A DNA stretch of 64,000 nucleotides from the IMG/VR virus record IMGVR_UViG_3300050821_001527, positions 124,001 to 188,000 of that record. One strand, 5' to 3'. This stretch comes from a virus. Of this stretch, positions 29,228 to 37,801 are shown piece after piece. How positions within the stretch are numbered: the first letter of the stretch is position 1; each line of letters begins with the position of its first letter. The translations under genes and the position numbers were made by a program. Below the pieces are notes generated by a model. It made no database searches, was not told the DNA's origin, and saw nothing but the letters and a program-made list of their open reading frames with translations.

Positions 29228-30798
29228 ATCCCATCCCTCTAATCCCGTTCGACAAACCCGAGTGGCGCGTGGTCAAAGAAAAGCACGTCCGCTACAAGAT
29301 TGTCAACTACAAGAAATATTACCAGCGTTCGCCCGGAACACCGCGCAACGGCAAGACGATTTTCGTTTATGACTTCGGTGACGGGTTGAACGTCATTCGC
29401 ATGAGCTATTCCGCCTCCAAGGGTGCAACCGGAGTGGAATTCGCCCGCCAAGGAGCCGACACGTTTCGTTTGCGTGTCAGGAACGGCAGGCTGGTCATTT
29501 GGAAAACCCAACTTACCCCGGACAGGGGCCGCATCGTCCGCAATGTTTCCAACCGCATTGACGACCTGAAAAGAATTTTGCTGAACTTTGGCAATAAGAA
29601 TACCTATTCCAAACCTTTCCAGAAGCCTGAACCAAAGCCTAAGCAGGAACAGTCCGATGAAATCCCCCTGAGCCACAGAATCTCCGAGCTTATGGACAGT
29701 AGTAGCGACTGGCCAGAAGTTACGAAAACCCAAGTGCGTGTGATTAAGTCTGTAAACGCACGTCTGAACAAGATTTTGATTCACTTCCTCAAGCGTCACG
29801 GAATCAAGTTCAAATACGGCAGGGACTTCTTCGAGAATCTGCGTGTCGCCTGCTATCCCTTCACGGAAGGTTTCGCCCTCAAGAGCAATTCGCTCAACGC
29901 GGTTTACTCGCGCCATTTTATTCACGGGGACATTAAGCATGTAGTCAAGAAATGCTTCGGCACGGACGGCGGAAAGCTTACCCGCATGGTCTGCGAACGA
30001 ATCCGTAAAGACCAAAACTTCGATGTTCTGTGTCTAGGCGCGGTCATCAAGGGACTCATGCCCGTGGATTATGTCTATCAGGCTTTGGAGAAGGCCAACG
30101 TCACCAAAATCAAGGACGTTGACAAAAATCGAGTAGGCGTCAAATTGAACGTCGTCAGGGCATTACTCAAGAACTACAACGCCTCCCGCGTTTTGAAGCT
30201 CGTTCTCGACGAGAATTTCGGAGAATGGTATTTCAACGACTCCATCATCATTTACGGCCAGCGTAAAGCCGAGCCTGACTTCCAGATTATCGAAAAGCCG
30301 AAAAGCTGGCAGGAAATACACGACTATCTCGCGCCCCGCCGTCTAGCAGCTTCCGTCAAGACCGAAGAAATGGAACTGCCCGTCTCGCCGAAATACAAGG
30401 AGATAGACGGATTGGAATACGAAGGATTCAAGATAGAAGTCCCCAAGCACACGAACGACCTTGTTTCCTACGCCAACCAGATGCAGAACTGTATTCGCTG
30501 GTATGGCTCACAGGTAGTCGCCAAGCAATGCAACATCCTTGGTATCTACAAGGAGGATAAGCTGGTTTACAACATTTCGATTCGCAGCAAGGTCATTGAC
30601 CAGTTCAGGGGTAAGTGTAATTCCGAACCAGACCCGGAGGATAAGTCAAAGATTCTCAAGGCTCTCTTGGAGAAGGGAATCATTTCCTCGCTACCCGACG
30701 ACAGACGAGACTCTTTGGCTCTGGCCCGCGCAGTTATCGCCCCGCCCGTCCCGGTTCCCCTTGTAGTGGCAAACGACGACGGAGGCGTTCCATTCTAA
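29224..30798 (+). CDS. PcfJ-like protein
   Basis: 524 residues. The C-terminal 130 residues, with LVSYANQMQNCIRWYGSQV, ILGIYKEDKLVYNISIR and the QFRGKCNSEPD end, match the PcfJ-like domain found on conjugative plasmids and phages. The N-terminal 380 residues (KHVRYKIVNYKKYYQR..., helical repeats) are unassigned. Biochemical role unknown. ATGA overlap with the restriction enzyme before it. Confidence 0.72.
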   Translation: MNPIPLIPFDKPEWRVVKEKHVRYKIVNYKKYYQRSPGTPRNGKTIFVYDFGDGLNVIRMSYSASKGATGVEFARQGADTFRLRVRNGRLVIWKTQLTPDRGRIVRNVSNRIDDLKRILLNFGNKNTYSKPFQKPEPKPKQEQSDEIPLSHRISELMDSSSDWPEVTKTQVRVIKSVNARLNKILIHFLKRHGIKFKYGRDFFENLRVACYPFTEGFALKSNSLNAVYSRHFIHGDIKHVVKKCFGTDGGKLTRMVCERIRKDQNFDVLCLGAVIKGLMPVDYVYQALEKANVTKIKDVDKNRVGVKLNVVRALLKNYNASRVLKLVLDENFGEWYFNDSIIIYGQRKAEPDFQIIEKPKSWQEIHDYLAPRRLAASVKTEEMELPVSPKYKEIDGLEYEGFKIEVPKHTNDLVSYANQMQNCIRWYGSQVVAKQCNILGIYKEDKLVYNISIRSKVIDQFRGKCNSEPDPEDKSKILKALLEKGIISSLPDDRRDSLALARAVIAPPVPVPLVVANDDGGVPF

Positions 30799-31265
30799 TG
30801 CAAAACAAAACATTCGGTTTCCAAACCCAAATGGCGATAGGCGACAAGGGAGAGCAGGACTTCAAACAATACTACGCTCATCTAGGCCCGGTCAAAAGCG
30901 AGGATAGGGCGATTGACTTCATTCTGGCCGATGGCACGACTGTCGAACTAAAATCCGACAGCTACCCGATGGAAAAGACCGAGAACTTTTTCATGGAAAC
31001 TTTGAGCGATACCAAGTCCGGCAAGCTTGGGGGTGTCTTTAGGGCAAGGAATGATAAAATTCATTTTTTTGTATATTATTACCCCGCCAACAAGACGTTC
31101 TTCTGGTTCGAGGTTGAAAAACTTTGTGCCGAAGTCGAAAGGCTGATTGGCACCGGAAAATACAGGGTCAAGTCCATCAAAAACAGGTCATGGACTACCG
31201 AGGGTTACGCCCTGTCCCGCAGCCTGTTCGAGAAGGTCATGCTGAGAAAAGACGTTTTTCCTTGA
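30798..31265 (+). CDS. PD-(D/E)xK nuclease-like protein
   Basis: 155 residues. GDKGEQDFKQYYAH, then RAIDFILADGTTVELKSDSY gives D...E-x-K of a nuclease active site and ENFFMET a downstream acidic helix. Similar to small phage Holliday-junction or VRR-type nucleases. Starts on the last base of the PcfJ-like stop codon. Confidence 0.65.
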   Translation: MQNKTFGFQTQMAIGDKGEQDFKQYYAHLGPVKSEDRAIDFILADGTTVELKSDSYPMEKTENFFMETLSDTKSGKLGGVFRARNDKIHFFVYYYPANKTFFWFEVEKLCAEVERLIGTGKYRVKSIKNRSWTTEGYALSRSLFEKVMLRKDVFP

Positions 31266-31290
31266 CTTTAGGCGTAAATACTGTCAATAT
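31262..31290 (+). promoter_or_regulatory. Sigma70-like promoter, leaderless
   Basis: TTGACT, 17 bases, CAATAT, 6 bases to the ATG of rtcB at 31297. Confidence 0.8.
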
Positions 31291-31296
31291 CAGTAA

Positions 31297-32466
31297 ATGA
31301 AAATCTACGCCGAAAACACTCGCGTCCCAATCAAGTCTTGGTGTGAAAACCCGGAAGCCGGGGCTATCAAGCAGGCCGAGAACATGGCCAACCTGCCATT
31401 CACTTTCAGACACGTCGCCCTCATGCCCGACACCCATCAAGGCTTTGGTATGCCTATCGGTGGAGTTCTGGCTACCGATAACGTCATCATTCCGAACGCT
31501 GTCGGAGTTGACATTGGGTGCGGTATGTGTTCCATCGAATCCAACATCCAAACTTGGGACAGGGAACTGTTGACGGAAGCCATCAAGGAAATCCGCTACA
31601 ACGTTCCTGTCGGATTCAGCCGCCATCTTACCGCGAAGCCTGTGGACAAGCTGCCCGCCAGCACGTCCCCGAACGCCTACTATGAGAAGTTCCTTGAGCC
31701 GTCCCTGTTCCAACTCGGAACCTTGGGCGGCGGGAATCACTTCATCGAATTACAGAAGAACCCGAACGGAAATCTGTGCGTGATGATTCACTCTGGTAGC
31801 CGCAACATCGGGAAGCAGGTTGCCGACTATTACAACAAGCTCGCCCTCGCTCTGAACCAGCGTTATTTCAGTCAGGTCACGAAGGAAACCGACTTGGCGT
31901 TCCTGCCGCTTGACTCTGCCGAGGGTCAGGCTTACTTGGCGGAAATGACTTACTGTGTCGCGTTTGCCTTGGCGAACCGCATGGAAATGATGAACGCTTG
32001 CCAGCAAGCCATCTACAAGGTTTTCAAGCCTTTGCAACAGGTCGAGTTCACGAACTTCATCAACATTCCGCACAATTATGCGAAGGTTGAAAAGCACTTC
32101 GGCAAGGAAGTCGTCGTCCACCGCAAGGGCGCGACGAATGCCAGCGAGGGCGTCATTGGGCTAATCCCCGGCTCGCAGGGCACCAAGAGCTACGTGGTGC
32201 GCGGCAAGGGTAATCGTGAGAGCTTCGAGAGTTGCTCCCACGGCGCAGGCCGCAAGATGGGCCGCATGGTCGCCAAACGCACTCTGAACATCGAAGACGA
32301 GCAACGCAAGCTGGACGAACTTGGAGTCATTCATGCCGTCCGCGCCAACTCTGACTTGGACGAGGCTCCGGGTTCCTATAAGGACATTGACGTGGTTATG
32401 AGCGAGCAAACCGACCTGATTGACGTTATCGAAGAACGCACTCCTTTGGGAGTCGTGAAGGGGTAA
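31297..32466 (+). CDS. rtcB: RtcB family RNA ligase
   Basis: 389 residues, slightly shorter than bacterial RtcB. PNAVGVDIGCGMCS holds the Mn-binding Asp and Cys, GGGNHFIEL and HSGSRNIGKQV further metal and GTP contacts, EVVVHRKGATNA, and SCSHGAGRKMGR the His that is guanylylated. RtcB joins a 2',3'-cyclic phosphate or 3'-phosphate to a 5'-OH, as in tRNA splicing and repair of nuclease-cut tRNA. Its own leaderless promoter and the interrupted tRNA-like genes in the window make tRNA repair or splicing the natural role. Confidence 0.93.
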   Translation: MKIYAENTRVPIKSWCENPEAGAIKQAENMANLPFTFRHVALMPDTHQGFGMPIGGVLATDNVIIPNAVGVDIGCGMCSIESNIQTWDRELLTEAIKEIRYNVPVGFSRHLTAKPVDKLPASTSPNAYYEKFLEPSLFQLGTLGGGNHFIELQKNPNGNLCVMIHSGSRNIGKQVADYYNKLALALNQRYFSQVTKETDLAFLPLDSAEGQAYLAEMTYCVAFALANRMEMMNACQQAIYKVFKPLQQVEFTNFINIPHNYAKVEKHFGKEVVVHRKGATNASEGVIGLIPGSQGTKSYVVRGKGNRESFESCSHGAGRKMGRMVAKRTLNIEDEQRKLDELGVIHAVRANSDLDEAPGSYKDIDVVMSEQTDLIDVIEERTPLGVVKG

Positions 32467-32515
32467 GGGGGCTATCCCCCATTTACGTTATGGGCTAATC
32501 GTGCTATGATGGAGT

Positions 32516-32692
32516 ATGAAGTCAAAAATGAAAAAATTAGTCCATCAATGTTCAGCCGCAATATACGCGGCGACCAGCATTAAACCCGAGTTCACTGAAC
32601 TTGGGGAGTTCGTGTTATGGCAAATCGCGGTGGGTGTCGGCGATAAGGAGTCTTATCTCGACGCCCCGCGACCATGCCACAAAGACAGATAA
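32516..32692 (+). CDS. Small hypothetical protein (58 aa)
   Basis: TATGAT ends five bases before the ATG. Basic N-terminus, one Cys near each end. Unknown. Confidence 0.65.
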   Translation: MKSKMKKLVHQCSAAIYAATSIKPEFTELGEFVLWQIAVGVGDKESYLDAPRPCHKDR

Positions 32693-32694
32693 AT

Positions 32695-32775
32695 ATGAGC
32701 AGACGATACAAGCAAGACGACGATACGACCCTGATGGGGATTGGGATGTTTTTCTTGTTCGTGGTTATCTCCTGA
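32695..32775 (+). CDS. Membrane microprotein (26 aa)
   Basis: MSRRYKQDDD then hydrophobic LMGIGMFFLFVVIS: a tiny tail-anchored peptide. Two-base gap from the gene before. Confidence 0.5.
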   Translation: MSRRYKQDDDTTLMGIGMFFLFVVIS

Positions 32776-32785
32776 GTAGAAACCC

Positions 32786-32814
32786 TTGACACCAACCGAA
32801 AGCTGGGCTATTAT
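32786..32814 (+). promoter_or_regulatory. Sigma70-like promoter, short leader
   Basis: TTGACA, 17 bases, TATTAT, 9 bases to the ATG at 32824. -35 plus first spacer bases match the promoter at 9871. Confidence 0.82.
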
Positions 32815-32823
32815 TATAGAACG

Positions 32824-33243
32824 ATGAAAATACAGCAAAAATCTCCCCCTCCCGAAAAGCGAATTCTCGACAGCGGTTCCCGCCAGCAGTTTAAAACCGG
32901 CTCAGTCCGTGACACTTCCGAGGGTAAGGGGCGATTCGATTTGCTCCCGTTTTACGCTCTTTTGAAGGTCGCGCAGCACTTTGAGGAAGGTGCGAAGAAA
33001 TACGCGGAAGACAACTGGCGCAAGGGCCAGCCCGCTTCCCGCCTGTTTGATAGCTGCCAACGTCATTTGGCGAAATACGCAATGGGGTTCGAGGACGAGC
33101 CGCATTTGACCGCTGCCGCGTGGAATCTGCTTGCGCTTATCGAAACGCTCAAGCGAGTTGAGCTTGGTCAACTTCCGGCTGAACTAAACGATTTCCCGCG
33201 TGTCAAGATGGAATTTGACACCAAAGAGGACAAGAAAATCTAA
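32824..33243 (+). CDS. dATP/dGTP diphosphohydrolase-like protein (DUF5664)
   Basis: 139 residues. SGSRQQFKTGSVRDTSEGKGRFDLLP, FEEGAKKYAEDNWRKG and SCQRHLAKYAMGFEDEPHLTAAAWNLLALI are the signature of the MazG-like helical family with dATP/dGTP hydrolysing members (MazZ in base-Z phages). No PurZ-like synthase is in the window, so use of modified adenine is not shown. Confidence 0.78.
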   Translation: MKIQQKSPPPEKRILDSGSRQQFKTGSVRDTSEGKGRFDLLPFYALLKVAQHFEEGAKKYAEDNWRKGQPASRLFDSCQRHLAKYAMGFEDEPHLTAAAWNLLALIETLKRVELGQLPAELNDFPRVKMEFDTKEDKKI

Positions 33244-33458
33244 TGGAAAAGCATGGTTTAATGGCGCGATACCCGAGGGACACAGGACACCACTCTTGGG
33301 CGAGCCGTGACTATGAGGATGTGGATTGCAAGGCGGTTGGATGCCTTTTCAATCTACAAGAGAAATGTTCCGTTCCGTCCAGATGCAAGATAAATAGCGA
33401 AGGAAGATGCGAGGGATTTATGGCGCGTCCGACGCCCAAAAAAATTGACGGAGATTAA
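33243..33458 (+). CDS. Cys-rich small protein (71 aa)
   Basis: CKAVGCLFN, KCSVPSRC and CEGF: six Cys, pattern like small phage proteins with a Zn or Fe-S knuckle. One-base overlap with the gene before. Confidence 0.7.
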   Translation: MEKHGLMARYPRDTGHHSWASRDYEDVDCKAVGCLFNLQEKCSVPSRCKINSEGRCEGFMARPTPKKIDGD

Positions 33459-33459
33459 C

Positions 33460-33624
33460 ATGCCCAAGACACAAGAACGTCCCAGTAAGAAAAAGGTGGA
33501 GAAATCCAGCCAACCCAAATCCGCGCCCGCAACGGAGCGCACGTCTCCGCGTCATTTGGGGTTTGGGCTTTACGATACGAGTGGCGGGCATTTAGGCTTT
33601 GGACTCTACAAGGTGGACAGATAA
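33460..33624 (+). CDS. Small basic protein with repeat (54 aa)
   Basis: Lys/Ser/Pro-rich start, then HLGFGLY occurs twice (about residues 32 and 44). Disordered. Unknown. Confidence 0.6.
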   Translation: MPKTQERPSKKKVEKSSQPKSAPATERTSPRHLGFGLYDTSGGHLGFGLYKVDR

Positions 33625-33625
33625 C

Positions 33626-34258
33626 ATGACAGACCGAGAACGCATCCTTTCAGCCGTGGTTTCCGAACTGGCAACGACACAACTTTTGTGTCGTGGCGGG
33701 TATTCGGAGCAGGATTTTAAGGGGCGTGGCTTGGGTGATACAGATGCTCCTTACGTTCATTTTGCGTATTATCGTGAGCCTGTCGCGGGTGATTTGGTCT
33801 TAGCTAAGACCGGCCATAACAGCGAGTGGAAAATTGGCTGGTATGTTCGCCGTCTTGATGCAGCTTTGGGTGGAGCAGTTATCCGCGAAATTGGTTCTGA
33901 AAGACTTTGTAACTACAGTAACGAGGGATTTGTCCCTATCGTTGGCATGTATAAGTCGGAAATACTGGAAGGGTTGCAATATAAGATTTCCAGACTCGTT
34001 CAGATGGCCTTTAAGAAGGGTGACGAATATTCCTACAGGTTTGCGGGAGTAGAATTCGTTGAAGGAAATAAGGCGATTATTTGGGTGCGTGAAGTTTGGG
34101 GCGGTTTATCCAAGCCTTCAAAACCGTTCTCAATCGAACTGATTTACGACAAGAAGACGACTATCAAGAAGATTCTGGAAGTCCTCCGCGCTGGCGGATA
34201 CGGAACAAGAAAATTCGAGTTGGTGAATCCCGACCCGTCCCCAAATTTAATTCAATAA
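33626..34258 (+). CDS. Hypothetical protein (210 aa)
   Basis: Beta-rich middle (PVAGDLVLAKTGHNSEWKIGWYVRR) resembling the conserved phage GDLV...G.I..I domain, and a C-terminal KKILEVLRAGGYGTRKFEL. No named family. Ends in an AATTCAATAAAT element. Confidence 0.72.
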   Translation: MTDRERILSAVVSELATTQLLCRGGYSEQDFKGRGLGDTDAPYVHFAYYREPVAGDLVLAKTGHNSEWKIGWYVRRLDAALGGAVIREIGSERLCNYSNEGFVPIVGMYKSEILEGLQYKISRLVQMAFKKGDEYSYRFAGVEFVEGNKAIIWVREVWGGLSKPSKPFSIELIYDKKTTIKKILEVLRAGGYGTRKFELVNPDPSPNLIQ

Positions 34259-34260
34259 AT
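34251..34260 (+). promoter_or_regulatory. TTCAATAAAT element at gene start
   Basis: TTCAATAAAT immediately followed by the ATG of the dUTPase gene. No Shine-Dalgarno. Confidence 0.6.
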
Positions 34261-34881
34261 ATGAGAATGCAAACAGTAAGATACAAGGCGTTTAATCCCG
34301 AGCTTCCCGTCATCGCCCCCAAGCGTGGGACTGCGAGTGCTGCCGGTTATGATTTGACCTACGTGGGCTATCCGGTCATTCTTGAACCGGGCAAGCGTTA
34401 TGCCTTTCCCACGAATCTCATTCTTGAAATACCTGAGTCGTTTTACGGACGCATCGCCCCTCGTTCCGGCCTCGCCTTCAAACAGGGCATTGATGTTCTC
34501 GCCGGGGTCATAGACTCTGACTACAGGGGCGAAGTCAAGGTAATCCTCGTTAATTTGGGGGACAAGTCAGCTTCGTTTTTGAACGGGGACAAGATTGCTC
34601 AAATAATCTTTGAGCGTTATTACGACTTCGTGGTTGAGCCTGCCGACCAGCTTGAGGAATCCGAGCGCGGCGAAGGCGGTTTCGGAAGCACCGACAAGAA
34701 AAGCAAGGTAGAGTTACTCTGCAAAATCTGCGGAGGCTCATGGGATAAAGCGCACAGTGATACGGTGGGGTGTCCTGTCAAGAATGAGGAAGTAGTCTGC
34801 GCGACTTGCGGGGCACCCCCGGCATTTCCTACGGCTGTCAAAACGCCTTATTACTGCTCGTCTTGTCAAGGAATGGCCTAA
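34261..34881 (+). CDS. dut: dUTPase with C-terminal zinc-ribbon domain
   Basis: 206 residues. Residues 1-145 are trimeric dUTPase: ASAAGYDLT (motif 1), PRSGLAFKQGIDVLAGVIDSDYRGE (motifs 2-3 with catalytic Asp), DKIAQIIFERY (motif 4) and GEGGFGST (motif 5, closes over the active site). Residues 150-205 add two Cys-pair ribbons (CKICG...GCP, CATCG...CSSC). Makes dUMP for the thymidylate synthase and keeps uracil out of DNA. The zinc tail is unusual. Confidence 0.92.
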   Translation: MRMQTVRYKAFNPELPVIAPKRGTASAAGYDLTYVGYPVILEPGKRYAFPTNLILEIPESFYGRIAPRSGLAFKQGIDVLAGVIDSDYRGEVKVILVNLGDKSASFLNGDKIAQIIFERYYDFVVEPADQLEESERGEGGFGSTDKKSKVELLCKICGGSWDKAHSDTVGCPVKNEEVVCATCGAPPAFPTAVKTPYYCSSCQGMA

Positions 34882-34884
34882 TTT

Positions 34885-35739
34885 ATGAATACGACAGTCA
34901 TCTATCATCGTGCTGACTATGACGGGATTTTCTCCCGCGAAGTAGCCAAGCGTTTCCTTCCGGCCACGACCAATTACATTGGTTGGGACTACGGCGACCC
35001 CGTGCCGGAAATTCCGCTGGATACTAAGTTGTATATGATTGACCTGTCTATTGACGCCTTAATGACCTTTCCGGGGCTTATCTGGATTGACCATCACAAG
35101 TCGGCGATTGAAAAGTTTCCCGCCGCGCTCAAGGGCTATCGCATTGACGGGGTGGCGGCTTGTCGTTTGGCCTATCAATGGTTCCTGAAAGAACAACGCG
35201 ACCTTGCCGGGATGGTTTGGATGCTCCCCGACAAGCTGGAATTTGATGAACGCAGGGTTGAAGAACCCCTTGCACTTACTCTGGCGGGTGAATACGATGT
35301 TTGGGTGCATAAGGGTGATGGCGCGGTAGAGTTCCAATTTGGCCTTGACGCCCAACCGGAACTTGATTGGGACGAGCTATTCGACTCAGCCGATTACGTC
35401 AACAAGCTTGTCGGCGAAGGAGCGATTGCCATGCGTTGTTACACCAAGCGTGACGCCGTGAATGTCACGGAGCGCGGGTTCATTCACCAATGGGAAGGTC
35501 TGAATTTCCTCACGTTGAATACCGTTCGCAGCAACTCGAACAGCTTCGCCGCAAGGGACGTTCCTGAAACCGGCCACGACGCTTTGATGACCTACTTCTG
35601 GAATGGCAAGGTCTGGACATTCTCGCTCTATCACGCGAAGCACAACAAGGAAATTGACCTTTCCGCCATCGCCTCGAAATACAAGGGTGGCGGGCACAAA
35701 GGAGCCTGTGGATTCCAGTTGGCCCAACTCCCGTTCTAA
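34885..35739 (+). CDS. DHH-family phosphoesterase
   Basis: 284 residues. VIYHRADYDGIFSREVAKRF is the first DHH metal motif, LYMIDLSID the second, LIWIDHHKSAIEKF the DHH itself, and YKGGGHKGACGFQL the DHHA1 substrate-binding end. Relatives degrade short RNAs or cyclic dinucleotides (NrnA, GdpP). Could recycle nucleotides or defuse cyclic-dinucleotide signalling. Confidence 0.88.
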   Translation: MNTTVIYHRADYDGIFSREVAKRFLPATTNYIGWDYGDPVPEIPLDTKLYMIDLSIDALMTFPGLIWIDHHKSAIEKFPAALKGYRIDGVAACRLAYQWFLKEQRDLAGMVWMLPDKLEFDERRVEEPLALTLAGEYDVWVHKGDGAVEFQFGLDAQPELDWDELFDSADYVNKLVGEGAIAMRCYTKRDAVNVTERGFIHQWEGLNFLTLNTVRSNSNSFAARDVPETGHDALMTYFWNGKVWTFSLYHAKHNKEIDLSAIASKYKGGGHKGACGFQLAQLPF

Positions 35740-35740
35740 C

Positions 35741-36001
35741 ATGAAATTTTTCAAAAATCTGTTCGCCAAACGTCCACCATCCGAAAAACCCTCACCACCG
35801 AAGGCCGGGGACAGATTCGTGGACAAGGTTTGGGGCGATACCATTCTCGCCATTACCCAAATAAGCGATAAGGGCGACCTGATTCGCTACAGGTTCGACC
35901 AGATTGATGGCAAGAACTACGAAGGCTTGAAATATCGCAGCCTATGCACTATGCCCGTTTGGTTGCTGAAAAGTCAATATAAGTTCCTTGACAGGAAGTA
36001 A
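35741..36001 (+). CDS. Hypothetical protein (86 aa)
   Basis: Basic N-terminus, Pro-rich linker, then a beta-rich domain (GDRFVDKVWGDTILAITQI). Unknown. Confidence 0.7.
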   Translation: MKFFKNLFAKRPPSEKPSPPKAGDRFVDKVWGDTILAITQISDKGDLIRYRFDQIDGKNYEGLKYRSLCTMPVWLLKSQYKFLDRK

Positions 36002-36022
36002 AATGTTGATTATTATTGATTT

Positions 36023-36298
36023 ATGAAATACGAAACACGTTCTCAAATCACTGGCAGGTTCATTTCCCGCTCTCACGCCCGTCGCATCGCTACCCTTCGC
36101 CGTCAACAGCGCACACGCCCTGAAACGGTTGTCACGGGGCGTCTCTACGGATGGAAGGGCGCGGTTGTCCGTGCTGGCCGAAAAGTCAACCAGTTGCGCC
36201 TCGTCACTCTGCATAAGAGTCTCGTTGGTTACGTGCCCGACAATGAACTGTCGTTGGTTACACCTGAAACGGTCAAGGGTTACTTAAAAACAGCCTAA
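36023..36298 (+). CDS. Basic protein (91 aa)
   Basis: Very Arg-rich (RRIATLRRQQRTRP), SH3-like beta pattern after it (VTGRLYGWKGAVVRAGRKVN). Probably nucleic-acid binding. ATTTATG start. Confidence 0.7.
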   Translation: MKYETRSQITGRFISRSHARRIATLRRQQRTRPETVVTGRLYGWKGAVVRAGRKVNQLRLVTLHKSLVGYVPDNELSLVTPETVKGYLKTA

Positions 36299-36348
36299 CC
36301 CAAAACTTTTTGGACTCGCGCTCCCGTCGAGTGTAATATAGAATAAGA

Positions 36349-36456
36349 GTGGAAAAATGGTCAAGTCAGGAGTCTTTCTCCATCTACCATAAAAGGCCAC
36401 AACTTATTGCACTCTACGAGATAGCCGAGCAATTCGGTTATTTTTCGTCCCCATAA
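36349..36456 (+). CDS. Microprotein with GTG start (35 aa)
   Basis: GAGTGTAATAT box nine bases upstream, TTGGAC further up. MEKWSSQESF..., one aromatic C-terminal helix. Unknown. Confidence 0.5.
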   Translation: MEKWSSQESFSIYHKRPQLIALYEIAEQFGYFSSP

Positions 36457-36459
36457 ACC

Positions 36460-36645
36460 ATGACCATCACGATAGGATACTGGGCATTCCCCTTGGCCGC
36501 GACAGTTATATGTCTCGTTCTGATGTTTCGACCTTATCATAGAAGCGGGAGTTATGACTTCGGGGAAATCTTCCGACTGCTTTGGTTGGTTCCTATCTCG
36601 GTGGCGTGGCTGCTTTACTTTGGTATTCGAGCCTTACTAACGTGA
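36460..36645 (+). CDS. Two-span membrane protein (61 aa)
   Basis: Hydrophobic residues 7-23 and 39-58 with a charged loop. Overlaps the next GTG by 4 bases. Confidence 0.68.
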   Translation: MTITIGYWAFPLAATVICLVLMFRPYHRSGSYDFGEIFRLLWLVPISVAWLLYFGIRALLT

Positions 36646-36977
36646 ACCATCGCCGCCCATTCAGGATTAAGAGAAGCGATGCGGAGAAAATAATCCGCGA
36701 GGCAATGTCAATGACGCCGCAGGTTTGGTGCGACCAGCTTGATGGCAGCGTCAGTTTCTCTCGCCAGCCCACCGACAAGACGCCCGAAGAAGTTTTGCAG
36801 ATTGGCTTGCGAGAGGTAAATACCTTGTGGAATTTCATTAAGCGCGAGGCAATGTGCGGCGACGAGGCTTACTATGACGTTGGCTGCTGCACTTTGGGTA
36901 AAAGGCCCGAATACTTTCTGTGGATTAAGCTATCCATAGAGGACGGAGACAAGTTAGTCAAGAAATACAAATTATGA
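36642..36977 (+). CDS. Hypothetical protein (111 aa)
   Basis: GTGA overlap decides the start. Basic N-terminus, helical, GCCTLGKRPEYFLWIKL near the end. ATGA overlap with the deaminase gene. Unknown. Confidence 0.68.
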   Translation: MNHRRPFRIKRSDAEKIIREAMSMTPQVWCDQLDGSVSFSRQPTDKTPEEVLQIGLREVNTLWNFIKREAMCGDEAYYDVGCCTLGKRPEYFLWIKLSIEDGDKLVKKYKL

Positions 36978-37477
36978 ACCTTCCAATACCTTCATGGGAC
37001 GAGCTATTCATGCGCGACGTTTATCTGCGAGCGTCCAAGTCGAAAGACCCAAGCACGAAGATAGGCGCGGTATTGGTCAAGGATGGACACGACATTCTCA
37101 AAGGCTACAACGGCTTTCCGAAGGGCGTTAAAGACCTTCCAGAACGATACGCTGATAGGGCGGTTAAATACGGAATGGTGGCTCACGCGGAAGCCAATGC
37201 TGTTTTCATGGGTGCGCGTTTTGGAATTTCGACGTTGGGCACGACGCTTTATACCCAAAGTCCTCCCTGCCATAATTGCGCTATTGCCGTCATTCAAGGT
37301 GGTATCAAAGACATTGTTGTCCACGCTCAATGGCCGGAAATGAACCACGTCGAGGAATGGGTGAAGTCAATCGCTCTTGCGAAGGTCATGTTAGGGGAAG
37401 CGGGAATCTCAATTCGCGTCTTTGACAAGGTGTTGGGACTCCAAGGGCTAATCGGAGGCAAGATTGTTGATGTATGA
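36974..37477 (+). CDS. dCMP/cytidine deaminase-like protein
   Basis: 167 residues. WDELFMRDVYLRASKSKDPSTKIGAVLV, the zinc motif HAEANAVFMGA (H-A-E) and SPPCHNCAIAVIQGGI (P-C-x2-C) are those of deoxycytidylate deaminases. It makes dUMP for the thymidylate synthase. Confidence 0.92.
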   Translation: MNLPIPSWDELFMRDVYLRASKSKDPSTKIGAVLVKDGHDILKGYNGFPKGVKDLPERYADRAVKYGMVAHAEANAVFMGARFGISTLGTTLYTQSPPCHNCAIAVIQGGIKDIVVHAQWPEMNHVEEWVKSIALAKVMLGEAGISIRVFDKVLGLQGLIGGKIVDV

Positions 37478-37770
37478 GAAATGAGATTTACTTTACCACC
37501 AACCTTACTGAGAATGAACACTACATCGTAGAGGACATTATCAGGCAGTTTTGCAAGGCTAAGGGCTGGCAGGTTTTGTATTATCGAAAGTTCAAGAATG
37601 GCCATGTTTCGGGCTACCGTGAATGCAAGATTGTCGGACATATCCCCTCTATCCTCAAAGAGTTGGAATTAAATTCAATAAATATCGGCAACGCCAATAG
37701 ACAGGTCAAGTTTAAGGAGAAAACCGTCCCTGAATGGCTGGCCGAACGCTTGGCCAAACTTTTCTCTTGA
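37474..37770 (+). CDS. Hypothetical protein (98 aa)
   Basis: Alpha/beta small protein (YIVEDIIRQFCKAKGWQVLYYRKF). The sequence AATTCAATAAATATC occurs inside it at about 37674 as LNSINI. Unknown. Confidence 0.72.
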   Translation: MRNEIYFTTNLTENEHYIVEDIIRQFCKAKGWQVLYYRKFKNGHVSGYRECKIVGHIPSILKELELNSINIGNANRQVKFKEKTVPEWLAERLAKLFS

Positions 37771-37795
37771 CAGGTTGGGAATTGTTGGATAGTCT
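37767..37795 (+). promoter_or_regulatory. Sigma70-like promoter, leaderless
   Basis: TTGACA, 17 bases, TAGTCT, 6 bases to the ATG at 37802. Confidence 0.82.
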
Positions 37796-37801
37796 GATGG
37801 T

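Noticed and set aside
34251-34260. T4-type late promoter (TATAAATA)
   Set aside because: TTCAATAAAT differs from it and touches the start codon, and no late structural genes are here. Kept as an unexplained element.
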